64,000 nt of DNA from Candidatus Zixiibacteriota bacterium (GTDB lineage Bacteria > Zixibacteria > MSB-5A5 > GN15 > FEB-12), in contig JACZWU010000001.1 in NCBI GenBank assembly GCA_022571985.1, positions 62,001-126,000 on the forward strand, written 5' to 3'. The notes under the pieces were generated by a model that saw only the letters and a program-made list of their open reading frames with translations, was not told the DNA's origin and did not search any database. The first letter of the stretch is position 1. The number at the start of each line of letters is the position of its first letter. Below are positions 9,461 to 18,869 of this stretch, piece by piece. The position numbers and the translations under genes are program-made.

Positions 9461-10264
9461 CTATCCTTTTTTTCTGGAGCGGAAATAAGTAAAGTTGCCG
9501 ATTATAATTAACAAAATAATATAGAGGTGGGCGCTCGATTGAGCCAGCATGCTTCGTGCGCCGCTGCCGCCAATTCCTAAAAGATTTTCATACTCCGCGG
9601 CACCTCTGAGTCCTCCCACCATCGCCTTAAGCTGTCCGGATGAAATATAGGGGTCATAGGTTGTCAGCATAGCTGCCGCCACCGCGGCAGAAATCTGTAC
9701 ACCGTATTTTTCATTGCCATATTCTATCCAATGAGTGGTTAGTGAGCCGTCGGCCAGAGATACGACCGCGGCAACATCATCATAGTTATTGACATCGCTT
9801 AACAGTTCTATCTGCGAAGTTGCATTCCCTAAGTAATCCTCAGGAAAGGTACCTTTAATAGATTCTCCCATAGATAAAATTGCGGCAATGAACTGTGGTT
9901 TAAACCCCAGGAAAACGTAATCACGGCCATATTCTTTATTATATTCTTTGGCTGTTTCCTGCATCAAACGGTAGCCGACCCCTGTCCCTTCCGCCAGCAG
10001 CGCCACTCCGATTAGTTTGTGGTCTTTTGCAAAAAGGTGTCTGAGCATTACCAGTCCCAATGGTTTCATCTCAGGCAATGATGATGCCTCGTGGTCAAAT
10101 GAAACAATGATAACTGAACTATCCGGCAGATTATCAAGGTAATCAAACATCCGTTTAGTTTCGTTACTGACAGTTGCAACAATACTGATATCGAGAAGCA
10201 TGGTAACGGTCACTACTATAAACAGACCGGCGAAAGCAAGATGTCGACTCTGGGTACTGTTCAT
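9461..10264 (-). CDS. Bitopic protein with a large extracytoplasmic domain, unknown function
   Basis: A 267-residue protein with one N-terminal helix (about 9-30), one C-terminal helix (about 243-260) ending in RSRKKG, and a domain of about 200 residues between them, presumably periplasmic. The domain has alternating beta/alpha patterns (SSVIIVSFDHEASSLPEM, KLIGVALLAEGTGVGY) that suggest a Rossmann-like sandwich, but I see no catalytic motif I can name. Its ATG overlaps the previous stop as ATGA, and the next gene starts 7 nt downstream. The architecture parallels the first gene of the operon although the sequences are not obviously similar. Confidence 0.75.
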   Translation of the reverse strand: MNSTQSRHLAFAGLFIVVTVTMLLDISIVATVSNETKRMFDYLDNLPDSSVIIVSFDHEASSLPEMKPLGLVMLRHLFAKDHKLIGVALLAEGTGVGYRLMQETAKEYNKEYGRDYVFLGFKPQFIAAILSMGESIKGTFPEDYLGNATSQIELLSDVNNYDDVAAVVSLADGSLTTHWIEYGNEKYGVQISAAVAAAMLTTYDPYISSGQLKAMVGGLRGAAEYENLLGIGGSGARSMLAQSSAHLYIILLIIIGNFTYFRSRKKG

Positions 10265-10884
10265 CTGTCTTTCCCCAGCCAGGTTCTTTCAATCCCTAAA
10301 ATTATTCGAAGCGAGGTAGTCACGGAGCCTAAGCCGATACCAATCAAAATCCCGCGACGAGCCGACATTGACGGATACGATCTGATCCATTCAGAAAACT
10401 CCAGCGCACTATTTCCAAGCCAGCCAAAAATGTCTGAGCGACTGAGTAGTGCAATTAAAGCAGAGATCAACAAAATCGTTGCCGGCAAGGAGCGCGCCTT
10501 AAACCCTCTAAGCGAGGCCGATGCTACAAAAAAGGCCAGCAGGGCAAAGACAGTAGCCTGCAGCGGCACCTGAACATTTTCAAACACCCACATAAATGGA
10601 GAGTCTCCCTTTATACCCCACACCAGCGCCATGACCGGCATGGCGAACAGCCCCAGGAGTCCTGTGATGACATAAGGGCTCTCTGATAAAATGCTGAGTT
10701 TTTTAATATTAACTCTGATAAAGCTGGCAACTCCGACAAGAAGAGCAAATGCAAAAATAATCTGCCAGTAGTCGCTGGTTATTGTCAGATATAACGATTT
10801 GGCCGAGGGAGCTTTGAGAAAATACAAAACGAATAGGACCACGCCAAAAAATCCGCATATAATTTGAGGGAACAAACGCGCCAT
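10261..10884 (-). CDS. Polytopic membrane protein, unknown function (membrane operon)
   Basis: About 207 residues with six probable membrane segments (roughly 4-22, 33-52, 66-86, 100-122, 132-150, 175-195 from the ATG). The ATG at 10884 overlaps the previous stop as TAATG; a GTG at 10896 is an alternative start. Its own stop overlaps the next gene as ATGA. Not recognised as a known family. It is the same length and topology class as the last gene of the operon, so the operon would supply two polytopic and two domain-bearing membrane proteins. Confidence 0.75.
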   Translation of the reverse strand: MARLFPQIICGFFGVVLFVLYFLKAPSAKSLYLTITSDYWQIIFAFALLVGVASFIRVNIKKLSILSESPYVITGLLGLFAMPVMALVWGIKGDSPFMWVFENVQVPLQATVFALLAFFVASASLRGFKARSLPATILLISALIALLSRSDIFGWLGNSALEFSEWIRSYPSMSARRGILIGIGLGSVTTSLRIILGIERTWLGKDR

Positions 10885-11690
10885 TAAAATTTCCACCAGT
10901 CACTTAACGGAACCACCAACGCTGAAATAATGGCAAGTATAATGACAGCTGCAATGATAACTTTCATAATATCCTGAGCGCGTATTGAGGCCATGATTGA
11001 TTTGTCCTTAGATAGATAACCGGATGCCGCAAAAAGTTCTTCTCCAATCAAAGTATAGTCGCAGGCAACAATAAAAAACGCTAACTGAATTGTCGAATCG
11101 GTACCGGCGATTTGAATGGAGCCGGCTATGTTTCCGGTTTCGGCCAGTATCAAAGATTCTGCTTCAAAGGTACCCAGCAGGAAAATCGAGGCCGGCTTCA
11201 GCCGCGTTATCATACCTTCGACAGCAGCGGCATAGCCGAACTGCGACGGCGAGACGTAAGTGGTGTCATCTATGTTAAATCTCTCGGGATATCCCGCCCG
11301 GTTGTAGCTTTCGGCTATTACTTCCTGCGCCACCGACATAATGACCGGATCATGGGTAGGAAAAAGGAGCTGGCTGTTATACTCGGCAGTTTTTTCTGCC
11401 ACACTGCTCAGAATATTTAATGCAGCAATTGTAGTCGGTCGTTGAATATCTCCGCCCCAGCCCGGTGTAAACAATATGGGGCGGGCCATTTCAGTCGCCC
11501 GGCCAATCGCCTCTTCGACTGCTTTAAGCCCGGCAATCTCACGAATCTTAAAACCCTCTCTTCCCTTCCGGTGAAATGTAGTGTACAAAACCGTCAGGAT
11601 AGCTATGACCGCCGCCAAAAAAGTCGGCAGCTGAGCTAGATCAAGCCATTCGTTAATAGCTATAGTCAATAAGGCGGGGTGGTCTAACAC
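10884..11690 (-). CDS. Membrane-anchored DUF6754-like protein (first gene of membrane operon)
   Basis: The track start at 11903 runs into the divergent binding-protein gene and has no plausible N-terminus. I favour a GTG at 11690, giving 268 residues, with a TTG a few codons later as alternative. An N-terminal helix (LAQLPTFLAAVIAILTVLYT) precedes a domain with GLKAVEEAIGRATEMARPI and FTPGWGGDIQRPTTIAALN, and a C-terminal helix follows. The central motif resembles what I recall of DUF6754 proteins from Chloroflexota and related phyla; I hold this with moderate confidence. The domain has a conserved-looking EAESLILAETG stretch. Function unknown. Confidence 0.7.
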   Translation of the reverse strand: MLDHPALLTIAINEWLDLAQLPTFLAAVIAILTVLYTTFHRKGREGFKIREIAGLKAVEEAIGRATEMARPILFTPGWGGDIQRPTTIAALNILSSVAEKTAEYNSQLLFPTHDPVIMSVAQEVIAESYNRAGYPERFNIDDTTYVSPSQFGYAAAVEGMITRLKPASIFLLGTFEAESLILAETGNIAGSIQIAGTDSTIQLAFFIVACDYTLIGEELFAASGYLSKDKSIMASIRAQDIMKVIIAAVIILAIISALVVPLSDWWKF

Positions 11691-11821
11691 GGTTAGAATT
11701 TTGAACTCATAAGCAATCAAAACAACAAAAAGATTTTTTGTTTGACCGTTGGAGTGCCGGCCATATATTGGCCGCCAAAGAATATGAAATGTTAATTTTT
11801 TATGAAAGTAAGCTGGTAGAT

Positions 11822-13051
11822 ATGAGACGAAGAAGCTCAAGATTTTTAGCAGTAATCTGCAGTTTTCTGATTTTGACCTCCGGCACAATTGCCGCATCAA
11901 CAACTATAGAATTCTGGCAGTTCTGGACAGATTCAAAAATAAAACCTGTTATGCAAAATATAGTAACGGATTTTGAAAAGCAAAATCCGGAGATCAAAGT
12001 CAATCTGACAGACCTGACCTGGTCAAACGGTCATGAAAAAATAGTAATTGCTTTCGCCTCAAAGAACGCGCCCGATATCATAGAACTTGGCTCAGACTGG
12101 CTGGCACAGTTTGCCGATGCCGGTCAATTGTCCGACTTAACTGAAGAAACTCAAGACTACAAAAACGATTTTCATGGCTGGGGCATGGCCACCTACGACT
12201 CCAAAGTCTACGGCTGGCCCTGGATTCTCGGAACCAGAGTAATGTTTTTTAACCGCGACCTCTTAAATAAAGCAGGCTATGATTCTTCGTTTATCCCGAT
12301 TAAGTTGACCGAATTTTTAAAGGCAGCTTATAAAGTAGATTCGCTGGGCTCTGATATTAATGGCTGGGGCTCCAACACCGCCGAAAAACACAGACTGTAT
12401 AAGAAGTTCCTGCCCTTTCTCTGGTCCTACGGCGGTCAGTTATTTTCTGATGATGGCAGATTTTCATTAGTAGCCTCTGACTACATGGTAAATGCTCTCA
12501 AATTTTATAAAGAAATACATGATTCATGTGGATTCGTTTCTAATCAAAGGGGAATCGAAGACAGGTTCCTTGAAGGGAAAATTGGCTTTATTTTGTCCGG
12601 CGATTGGCTCTTAAAACGTATCGAGCTGGGAAAACTCAAAATCAACTTCAGCACCACTCTGATGCCCGGGCTAAGACTTCCGGGGAAATCATTTCTCGGT
12701 GGTGAGATTCTGGTCATTCCAAAATCTTCTACAGTAAAAGAAGCGGCACTCAAATTTATCCGCTTTCTCACATCAGCAGATAATCAACTCAAATTTTGCA
12801 AAGCTAACCTCTCTGCGACGCCCTCCAATAAATCCGCACGAAAAGACGAGTACTTTGAATCTAATGAACATCTGCAGGTCTTCAGCCGGCAGATTCTGCA
12901 CTCCCGCCATTCACCGGTAGACCCGAATTGGGTTGTGATTGAAAGCATAATAGAAAACGTGATTGAAGAGGTTTTGTTTGGCGATTCTGAACTGATTGCC
13001 GAGCCGCTCTTAAAAGCGAAATACAAAATTGAAGCCTTAAATAAAAAATGA
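11822..13051 (+). CDS. ABC transporter sugar-type solute-binding protein
   Basis: A family 1 extracellular solute-binding protein of about 409 residues. The track start (TTG 11738) is too early. ATG 11822 gives a signal peptide (MRRRSSRFLAVICSFLILTSGTIAAS), then TIEFWQFWTD and PEIKVNLTDLTWS, typical of maltose/glycerol-3-phosphate-type binding proteins. Also visible are APDIIELGSDWLAQFADAG and the late FLTSADNQLKFCKANLSATPSNK segment. Its stop overlaps the next start as ATGA, linking it to two MalF/MalG-type permeases. It would capture an oligosaccharide or similar solute in the periplasm; the ligand cannot be named. Confidence 0.9.
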   Translation: MRRRSSRFLAVICSFLILTSGTIAASTTIEFWQFWTDSKIKPVMQNIVTDFEKQNPEIKVNLTDLTWSNGHEKIVIAFASKNAPDIIELGSDWLAQFADAGQLSDLTEETQDYKNDFHGWGMATYDSKVYGWPWILGTRVMFFNRDLLNKAGYDSSFIPIKLTEFLKAAYKVDSLGSDINGWGSNTAEKHRLYKKFLPFLWSYGGQLFSDDGRFSLVASDYMVNALKFYKEIHDSCGFVSNQRGIEDRFLEGKIGFILSGDWLLKRIELGKLKINFSTTLMPGLRLPGKSFLGGEILVIPKSSTVKEAALKFIRFLTSADNQLKFCKANLSATPSNKSARKDEYFESNEHLQVFSRQILHSRHSPVDPNWVVIESIIENVIEEVLFGDSELIAEPLLKAKYKIEALNKK

Positions 13052-13920
13052 ATCGCTCATTGGCGAAATCCTTCGGCTTCACACTTCCCTGGTCACTGAC
13101 ATTTCTCTTTATCTGGCTTTTTCCATTAGGCTATGCTTTTGTGATGGGCCTTACCGATTTCAACCTTCTGCGGCCCGACGAAACCAACTGGGTAGGCTTC
13201 GAAAACTATCGTGCCTTATTTTCTGATGAAGACTTCATTAAATCACTGAAGAATACTTTTATCTTTGTCATCGGTACTATTCCGATTACCACTGTAATCG
13301 CTCTGGCGCTGGCACTTTTTGTTAACAGAACCTTCAAAGGACGCGCCCTTTTTCGATCAGCTTGCTTTCTGCCATCAATCACATCAATGGTGGTGATAGC
13401 CTTAATTTTCACCAATCTCTATCAACGCGGCGGCTATATAGCCGGACTCTGCAGCCTGATTGGTCTGACGCCTCCGCTGCACGGCTTTCTGTTTGACAGG
13501 GCCACTGCCTTGTATTCTATCATGGCTATGGATGTCTGGATGTCGGTCGGCTACTATATGCTAATTTTTCTGGCAGGTCTGAAATCTATACCGGATGAAC
13601 TGTACGAAGCGGCCGATGTCAACGGCGCCGGTTTTTTTAGAAAATTATTCTCAATAACACTGCCGCTTCTCAAACCTGTAGCTCTATTTATTCTGGTCAT
13701 AAACACTATAAAATCTTTTCAGGTCTTTGTTGAAATATTTGTGATGACCCAAGGCAAGTTTGATACTTCAACAATGGTCTATTTCATTTACGAAATTGGC
13801 CTGACCACTACTCTACAGTCAGGCTATGCTTCCGCCGCCGCTTATATTCTGTTCGGTATTATTACTTTATTCTCGTTAGTTCAATTTGCTCTGCTCAGGA
13901 GAAGGCAGCCGTTATGGTAA
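13048..13920 (+). CDS. ABC sugar-type transporter permease (MalF/UgpA-like)
   Basis: A 290-residue inner-membrane permease with six membrane segments. The EAA loop that docks the ATPase reads EAADVNGAGFFRKLFSITLP (about residues 188-207), close to the consensus. It overlaps the binding-protein gene by 4 nt and the second permease by 7 nt, so the three genes are translationally coupled. No ATPase gene follows, so the importer must use an ATPase encoded elsewhere, as often seen for shared MsmK/UgpC-type subunits. Confidence 0.92.
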   Translation: MNRSLAKSFGFTLPWSLTFLFIWLFPLGYAFVMGLTDFNLLRPDETNWVGFENYRALFSDEDFIKSLKNTFIFVIGTIPITTVIALALALFVNRTFKGRALFRSACFLPSITSMVVIALIFTNLYQRGGYIAGLCSLIGLTPPLHGFLFDRATALYSIMAMDVWMSVGYYMLIFLAGLKSIPDELYEAADVNGAGFFRKLFSITLPLLKPVALFILVINTIKSFQVFVEIFVMTQGKFDTSTMVYFIYEIGLTTTLQSGYASAAAYILFGIITLFSLVQFALLRRRQPLW

Positions 13921-14732
13921 AGAGCATATTAAAATTATCAAAATACGTTTTATTGTCGCTGGTTTTATTCATAATGATATTTCCTCTGGCCTGGATGTTT
14001 CGGGTATCCCTGATGAAAATGGGCTCGTCGATTTCGATTGAAAATTTACTTGCCAGCGGTATTACGTTCGAGGCTTATGCTCAGCTTTTTGCCGGCACCA
14101 ACACTTTAATGTATTTCTTTAACTCAGCTTTCGTTGGCATAACCGTAACAATTGGCAATATTCTTTTCTGTTTCATGGTAGCCTACGCTTTGGCCCGCTA
14201 TAAAAATCTGACAAACAAACTTCTCTTTGCCTCAGTTGTCATCGTACTCATGATACCGGCCCACATACTTATAGTACCGCTTTATCTATTTACTCTAAAA
14301 GTTGGTATATATGACACTTACTGGTCGCTTATTTTGCCATGGATGGTCCAGCCCATCGGCATTTTTCTGGTCAAGCAGTATATAGAAAATATTCCGCCGT
14401 CAATGGAAGAGGCCGCCAGAATTGACGGTGCCGGTGAGTTCAGAATACTCTTTCAGGTAGTCATGCCAATGTGCAAACCGGCTCTGGCTGTTTTGGCGAT
14501 TCAGGTCTTTTTCACCAATTGGAACTCGTTCCTCTTTCCCTATATACTGACCAATAGTGACAGCCTGAAAACTCTACCGGTCGGCCTGGCCCATTTGCAG
14601 GGATTTCAGGCTATTGACTGGCAGCAACTGATGGCCGGCTCAGCTGTCGCCGTCCTGCCGGTTTTGATTCTTTTTCTAATTATGCAAAAACAGATTGTCT
14701 CCGGCATAACCGCCGGCGCAATAAAGCAATAG
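13914..14732 (+). CDS. ABC sugar-type transporter permease (MalG/UgpE-like)
   Basis: A 272-residue permease with six membrane segments and the MalG-type EAA loop EEAARIDGAGEFRILFQVVM (about residues 163-182). It pairs with the upstream permease to form the transmembrane channel. The ATG overlaps the upstream stop (ATGGTAA). The gene ends the importer operon; the next gene downstream has its own promoter-like sequence. Confidence 0.92.
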   Translation: MVKSILKLSKYVLLSLVLFIMIFPLAWMFRVSLMKMGSSISIENLLASGITFEAYAQLFAGTNTLMYFFNSAFVGITVTIGNILFCFMVAYALARYKNLTNKLLFASVVIVLMIPAHILIVPLYLFTLKVGIYDTYWSLILPWMVQPIGIFLVKQYIENIPPSMEEAARIDGAGEFRILFQVVMPMCKPALAVLAIQVFFTNWNSFLFPYILTNSDSLKTLPVGLAHLQGFQAIDWQQLMAGSAVAVLPVLILFLIMQKQIVSGITAGAIKQ

Positions 14733-14802
14733 CTGTACTGGACCAGGTTTTTGCTGTTTTTCCTTGCTTTAAAAAGGCTGATGCTGTTTTATATTGCCGT
14801 TG

Positions 14803-14808
14803 TATAAT
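14803..14808 (+). promoter_or_regulatory. Possible -10 box for the OmpA-like lipoprotein gene
   Basis: A perfect TATAAT lies 46 nt upstream of the ATG at 14855. No convincing -35 box is seen at the right spacing, so this is a weak call. Confidence 0.3.
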
Positions 14809-14854
14809 AAATACAGATTGAAGTTGTATTAACTATATAAGAAAGGGTGAGGAT

Positions 14855-15451
14855 ATGCCTATCAAACGACTAATTATACTTCTTTCGGTCATTGCTCTGG
14901 TGGCCGGCTGCGGTGCCAGTAAAAATTATGTTGATGAACAAATCAGAAGTTCTGAAGCCAGAACATCAGCCCAGCTTGGCGATGTCGAAGGAAAAGCCAG
15001 CGCCACCAGCCTTGACCTTCAGAAGCTACAGGCTCTTCAAAGTGAACTCGAATCAAAAGCGGAGATGGCCCTTAATCAGGCCAAAGGATTTGAAAACTAC
15101 GATATCATCTGGGAAGGTGAAGTAAACTTCGATTTTGACAGCGATGAAATCACTTCGGCAGCCGAGCAGACTCTCATTGATGCCGGTCAGAAAATGGAAT
15201 CAAGCCTTGAGTCTCTTGTTGAACTTGTCGGACATACTGACAATACCGGCTCCAACGCCTATAACCTGAAACTTGGTGAAAGACGTTCAGAATCTGTCAG
15301 GCGCTTTTTGGCTGACCGTTTTGGAATATCGCTCTACAGGATGTTTACACTTTCTTACGGTGAAAACAAGGCGGCTGCATTGTCTGATGAGCCAAATTCC
15401 GCCTCAAGAAACCGTCGGGTTACTGTAAGAATCTGGGGCGAGTTGAAATAA
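14855..15451 (+). CDS. OmpA-family lipoprotein (Pal-like)
   Basis: A 198-residue outer-membrane lipoprotein. The lipobox is VAGC (Cys about 19), followed by a short helical linker with coiled-coil character (residues 25-85). The OmpA-C peptidoglycan-binding domain runs from about 95 to 195: NFDFDSDEIT, ELVGHTDNTGSNAYN, LGERRSESVRRFL and NRRVTVRIWG. It would tether the outer membrane to peptidoglycan. It has a strong ribosome site (GGGTGAGG) and a terminator downstream, so it is probably monocistronic. Pal is the closest known role, but tol genes are not nearby. Confidence 0.9.
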   Translation: MPIKRLIILLSVIALVAGCGASKNYVDEQIRSSEARTSAQLGDVEGKASATSLDLQKLQALQSELESKAEMALNQAKGFENYDIIWEGEVNFDFDSDEITSAAEQTLIDAGQKMESSLESLVELVGHTDNTGSNAYNLKLGERRSESVRRFLADRFGISLYRMFTLSYGENKAAALSDEPNSASRNRRVTVRIWGELK

Positions 15452-15473
15452 GCTGATATTTAAATGTTTTCTT

Positions 15474-15503
15474 AAGGCGGGTAATTGCTACCCGCCTTTT
15501 TTT
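15474..15503 (+). terminator. Intrinsic terminator
   Basis: GGCGGGTA pairs with TACCCGCC around a 5-nt loop and is followed by seven T. It ends the OmpA-like gene; its flanking A residues may also serve the convergent minus-strand gene. Confidence 0.88.
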
Positions 15504-15509
15504 ATAACA

Positions 15510-17192
15510 TTACTTTACTTCCAATTTTATTCCGGCGGTTTCGAAGCGAGCCCGAACCGAAATAGTGTCGTCATATTTGAAATAAGTTTCCGCCAGCGCA
15601 TAAGGCAATACCGAGCCTTTGCCCCGCCCGTCGTTGTCATCTTCGTCAATATAGCCCGACAGTAGATACTTCCCTGCCGGCAGGTCTATTCTGAAAGTCT
15701 TATTCAGCAGTCGCAAATGATAGGACTGTTTGCCCTTCAGCTTCTTAAAGCTGATTCTCAGAGAGCCTGAGTCTATTTTAGCAAAATCACTGACAACGCT
15801 GCCAGAAACAGAACCAAGCGAATCTCTGTCGATCAGCCTGAACTTCATTTCGGTTATGCTGTCGCCCATCAGATTACCAGCCAGATCTGACAATTCAAAT
15901 TCAGCAATGAGAAGACGGTACGATTCTCCTTCACTCAGGCTATTTTCAGGAATGAGTTTTAACGTAAAATCGTTATTCCATTCATAGTTCAGACCGGTCA
16001 GAGAGTCTTTCGAATTAATTAAGACAAATGTCTCGTCTGTTAGTCTGGAGCGGTCGACAGGCTCTGAAAATGTTGCAGAAATTGATAAATCTTTTAAAAA
16101 ATGAATCTTATCTTCAGGTTCAAAAAAGAACAACGACGGAGCCGACTTGTCGGCTGTAGCAGAAAAATGTAAACTTTGAAAAGACAAAGTGTCATTTCCG
16201 TTATTATAAATAAAATTCAGATCATAACTGCCGGTGTCAACATCCCTGACAAAAAAAGTATAGACAGCCGAAAGTTCGAGTGAACTTTCCATGAATGACC
16301 CGGACATAATTTCTATGGAATCTGCGACTGACGTCAGGCTGACAGCTGCAACCCCTGAAGTCCGCACAGCCTTGTTCAGCCTGACTTTTATAAGTCCGTC
16401 GCTTGTATTAGAAGCAGATATAATGGCAACAGAATCAGAAACATCTTCTGTCAGTTCAAGAAAAAGATTATCCAAAGCTTGCCCGGACCCAAAATCAATT
16501 TCTCTGTCTGGCAGACCATAAGGTTCACGCTCAGGATTAAATTTCTCGTTACGATTAATATCTTCAAAGGCTACTAACTGAAAGTTTCGATTCGGCAGAT
16601 ACCTGAACCTGAAAGAACCGTCTTTGGCTGTGCTGGTCAGGTAGCTGGCGTAGACAGAGTCAAAGTTTATACTTTCGCCCGAGTTTTTGCTTTCATAGAG
16701 ACCAACAAGCAGTCCCCGGCGTGGATTTTCATTATGAAAGACAATACCACCGACCGAGCCGGAGTCAATTATTTCTCCGGTCGAAAAAGCAAGTGTTACA
16801 GAACTGTCCATCCTGTTGTTGCGCCAGTCTTTAATGTTTGCCGACAATGTTACTACATAAGTTTGATTCGGTTCAAACGGTTCTGAGAGTTCGATTGTCA
16901 GCCTGTCTGTCTTCCACTTCAATTTAGGTTCTATTTCCGGGCGGGGAGTAATAAATACTGCTTTTTCTGATCTTGGAGGAGTAACCCCTTCTGAAAACCA
17001 AAATATAATTTCGTTCGATGGAGCGACACCGGTTGAAGCAGTCTCCGGATAAGTTTTAAACACGCGCGGTGCCTGGCGGTCTACCTCACCACCAGGAGGT
17101 GTCGAAACCTCAGCGCAGCCTGTTACCAGAAACATTAATATTGTAAGTGATAAAGAAACTTTCCAAATTCTGAAAGGCCGCTTAGCCTTCAC
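15510..17192 (-). CDS. Lipoprotein with Ig-like (SbsA/Big_5) domain
   Basis: A 560-residue lipoprotein with lipobox LVTGC (Cys about 26). Residues 35-135 form an Ig-like Big_5/SbsA domain (GGEVDRQAPRVFKTYPE ... WFSEGV ... LTIELSEPFEPNQTYVVTL), followed by a carboxypeptidase-regulatory-like beta domain (SVGGIVFHNENPRRG ... FEDINRNEKFNPE). More beta-rich domains follow to the end, the last also a DEDDNDGRGKGS-type repeat. Such proteins are widespread in Bacteroidetes and relatives with no known enzymatic role. The start is GTG, overlapping the TPR gene stop as GTGA, so the two lipoproteins are coupled and may act together at the cell surface. Confidence 0.8.
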   Translation of the reverse strand: MKAKRPFRIWKVSLSLTILMFLVTGCAEVSTPPGGEVDRQAPRVFKTYPETASTGVAPSNEIIFWFSEGVTPPRSEKAVFITPRPEIEPKLKWKTDRLTIELSEPFEPNQTYVVTLSANIKDWRNNRMDSSVTLAFSTGEIIDSGSVGGIVFHNENPRRGLLVGLYESKNSGESINFDSVYASYLTSTAKDGSFRFRYLPNRNFQLVAFEDINRNEKFNPEREPYGLPDREIDFGSGQALDNLFLELTEDVSDSVAIISASNTSDGLIKVRLNKAVRTSGVAAVSLTSVADSIEIMSGSFMESSLELSAVYTFFVRDVDTGSYDLNFIYNNGNDTLSFQSLHFSATADKSAPSLFFFEPEDKIHFLKDLSISATFSEPVDRSRLTDETFVLINSKDSLTGLNYEWNNDFTLKLIPENSLSEGESYRLLIAEFELSDLAGNLMGDSITEMKFRLIDRDSLGSVSGSVVSDFAKIDSGSLRISFKKLKGKQSYHLRLLNKTFRIDLPAGKYLLSGYIDEDDNDGRGKGSVLPYALAETYFKYDDTISVRARFETAGIKLEVK

Positions 17193-18841
17193 TCGTTTAG
17201 CTTTTCTCTGATTACGTCATTATCGGGTTCCAGCTCAAGCGCTTTTTGCCACCAAATGCGGGCGTCGTCAGAATTACCGCTGGCATTATAGGCATCGCCA
17301 AGATGGTCGTATATAACCGGGTCACTCTGAAGAGAGACCGCTTTGGAAAGATATTCTACAGCATCGTTATATTTGCCAAGCCTGAACATTACCCAGCCAT
17401 AGCTATCTATATAGGCGGCGTTTTCAGGAGATAATTCAAGCGCTTTGCCTATTAAGTCTTTGGCGTATTCAAGCCTATCACCATTGTCTGCCAGCATGTA
17501 GCCCAGATAATTTAATGTCTGGCTGTGATTCGGGTTAAGCAATATGATCTTTTCAAAAGTCTCCACTGCCTCTTCGATGTTTTTTGAACTTTCCTGAGAG
17601 GCACCGATGGCAAATAATAATCTGACAGAATCTGCACGCTGATGAACAAATTGCAGGCCCGAACTATAAACATTGATGGCCTTTTCCAGATTATCGGTTC
17701 TCCTGTAAACAAAACCGAGGTCAAGCCAGGAGTCGGGCACGCTGGGTGACAATTGCGTCAAGATAGTCAGATATTCTTTAGCTGATTCAAAATCCTGTTT
17801 GACTATGGCAATACGCCCCAGATAAAAGTAATTACTGGGGTCATTATCGCCGGCGGCCAGCAAGTCCTCAAGCAGCATTTCGGCTTTCGGCAGAGAATCA
17901 GTGGAGACATAAAGTTGAGACAAAAATCTTTTCGCAGCAGAATTATTCGGCTCCAGCCTGACCAGCTTTTCCGCAAAATAAATTGCCTGGCTAAGAGAAT
18001 CTTTTTGTGAATAATAACTTGCCAGTTCCCTGACCACATAAGAGTTATTGGGATCAAGTTCGCCGGCCATTTTGAAATAATAGATGGACGAATCCTGCTG
18101 ATTTTTGTTTTTGAAAATGTCGCCAAGTCCCAGATACGAGCTTATCCTTTGTCTGCCCTCCGATAGCTCCAGTGCACTGTGGAAAGATATCAGGGCATCA
18201 TCAAGCTGGCCTGTCTGAATTTGAAAACGTCCCAGTTCAACAAACGTCCTGTAATTATTAGGATTAACTTTAGAGAGTTTGGAATATATCCAGACCAGAG
18301 AATCAACATCATTCAGCCGGCGGTATTCGCTGGCAAGAAATGAAATAGAAATCCGGTCGGTCGCATCAAGCTTGACTGTTTCAACGTAAGACTTTCTGGC
18401 GTTATCGTTATCGCCTATTGAGCGGTAGCAGATACCTCTTAAGTTATTAAGTTGAACTCTGTTTTCTGTTATTGTTTCGAGCGTTTTCAGGGCAATATCA
18501 AATTGCTGCATGCGGTACTGGACATTGGCCAGCGAAAAGCGGATTTCATACGAATCCGGATAGCGAATTAAGGCTTTCCTGTATTCTTTTGAGGCGGCGT
18601 AGTTATCACCTGTCTGCTCAGCAATAACGCCGTTGGTGAAATGGTGAAAGGCCTGTTCATCAATATTCTCAAGTACAGATTCAGATTCAATTATTGCTGT
18701 CTTAAGTTCAATTTTGTCCGGTCTGGCCGCAATGGTTCTGTCTTTGAGAGTTTTGGAGGAGCAACCGGCGCTGATCGAAAAAGAGAATACCCCCAGTATA
18801 AGTAAAACTTTGAGCCATCCATTTTTTAACAGAGTATTCAT
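17189..18841 (-). CDS. TPR-repeat lipoprotein
   Basis: About 550 residues, started at ATG 18841 rather than the track start inside tyrS. This gives a lipoprotein signal with lipobox ISAGC. The rest is a long array of tetratricopeptide repeats (for example NYAASKEYRKALIRYPDSYE, QQFDIALKTLE, GKYNDAVEYLSKAV) from about residue 55 to the end. TPR arrays bind protein partners; this one would sit in the periplasm or on the outer membrane. It lies directly downstream of tyrS and overlaps the next lipoprotein gene by 4 nt. Confidence 0.88.
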   Translation of the reverse strand: MNTLLKNGWLKVLLILGVFSFSISAGCSSKTLKDRTIAARPDKIELKTAIIESESVLENIDEQAFHHFTNGVIAEQTGDNYAASKEYRKALIRYPDSYEIRFSLANVQYRMQQFDIALKTLETITENRVQLNNLRGICYRSIGDNDNARKSYVETVKLDATDRISISFLASEYRRLNDVDSLVWIYSKLSKVNPNNYRTFVELGRFQIQTGQLDDALISFHSALELSEGRQRISSYLGLGDIFKNKNQQDSSIYYFKMAGELDPNNSYVVRELASYYSQKDSLSQAIYFAEKLVRLEPNNSAAKRFLSQLYVSTDSLPKAEMLLEDLLAAGDNDPSNYFYLGRIAIVKQDFESAKEYLTILTQLSPSVPDSWLDLGFVYRRTDNLEKAINVYSSGLQFVHQRADSVRLLFAIGASQESSKNIEEAVETFEKIILLNPNHSQTLNYLGYMLADNGDRLEYAKDLIGKALELSPENAAYIDSYGWVMFRLGKYNDAVEYLSKAVSLQSDPVIYDHLGDAYNASGNSDDARIWWQKALELEPDNDVIREKLNE

Positions 18842-18869
18842 TTGCACTTCTTGCGAACGTCCGGGAAAT

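Noticed and set aside
10241-10573. 110-codon plus-strand ORF and similar long shadows (for example 7645-8076, 38076-38543, 26429-26740)
   Set aside because: They lie opposite strongly supported genes and have composition typical of antisense frames.
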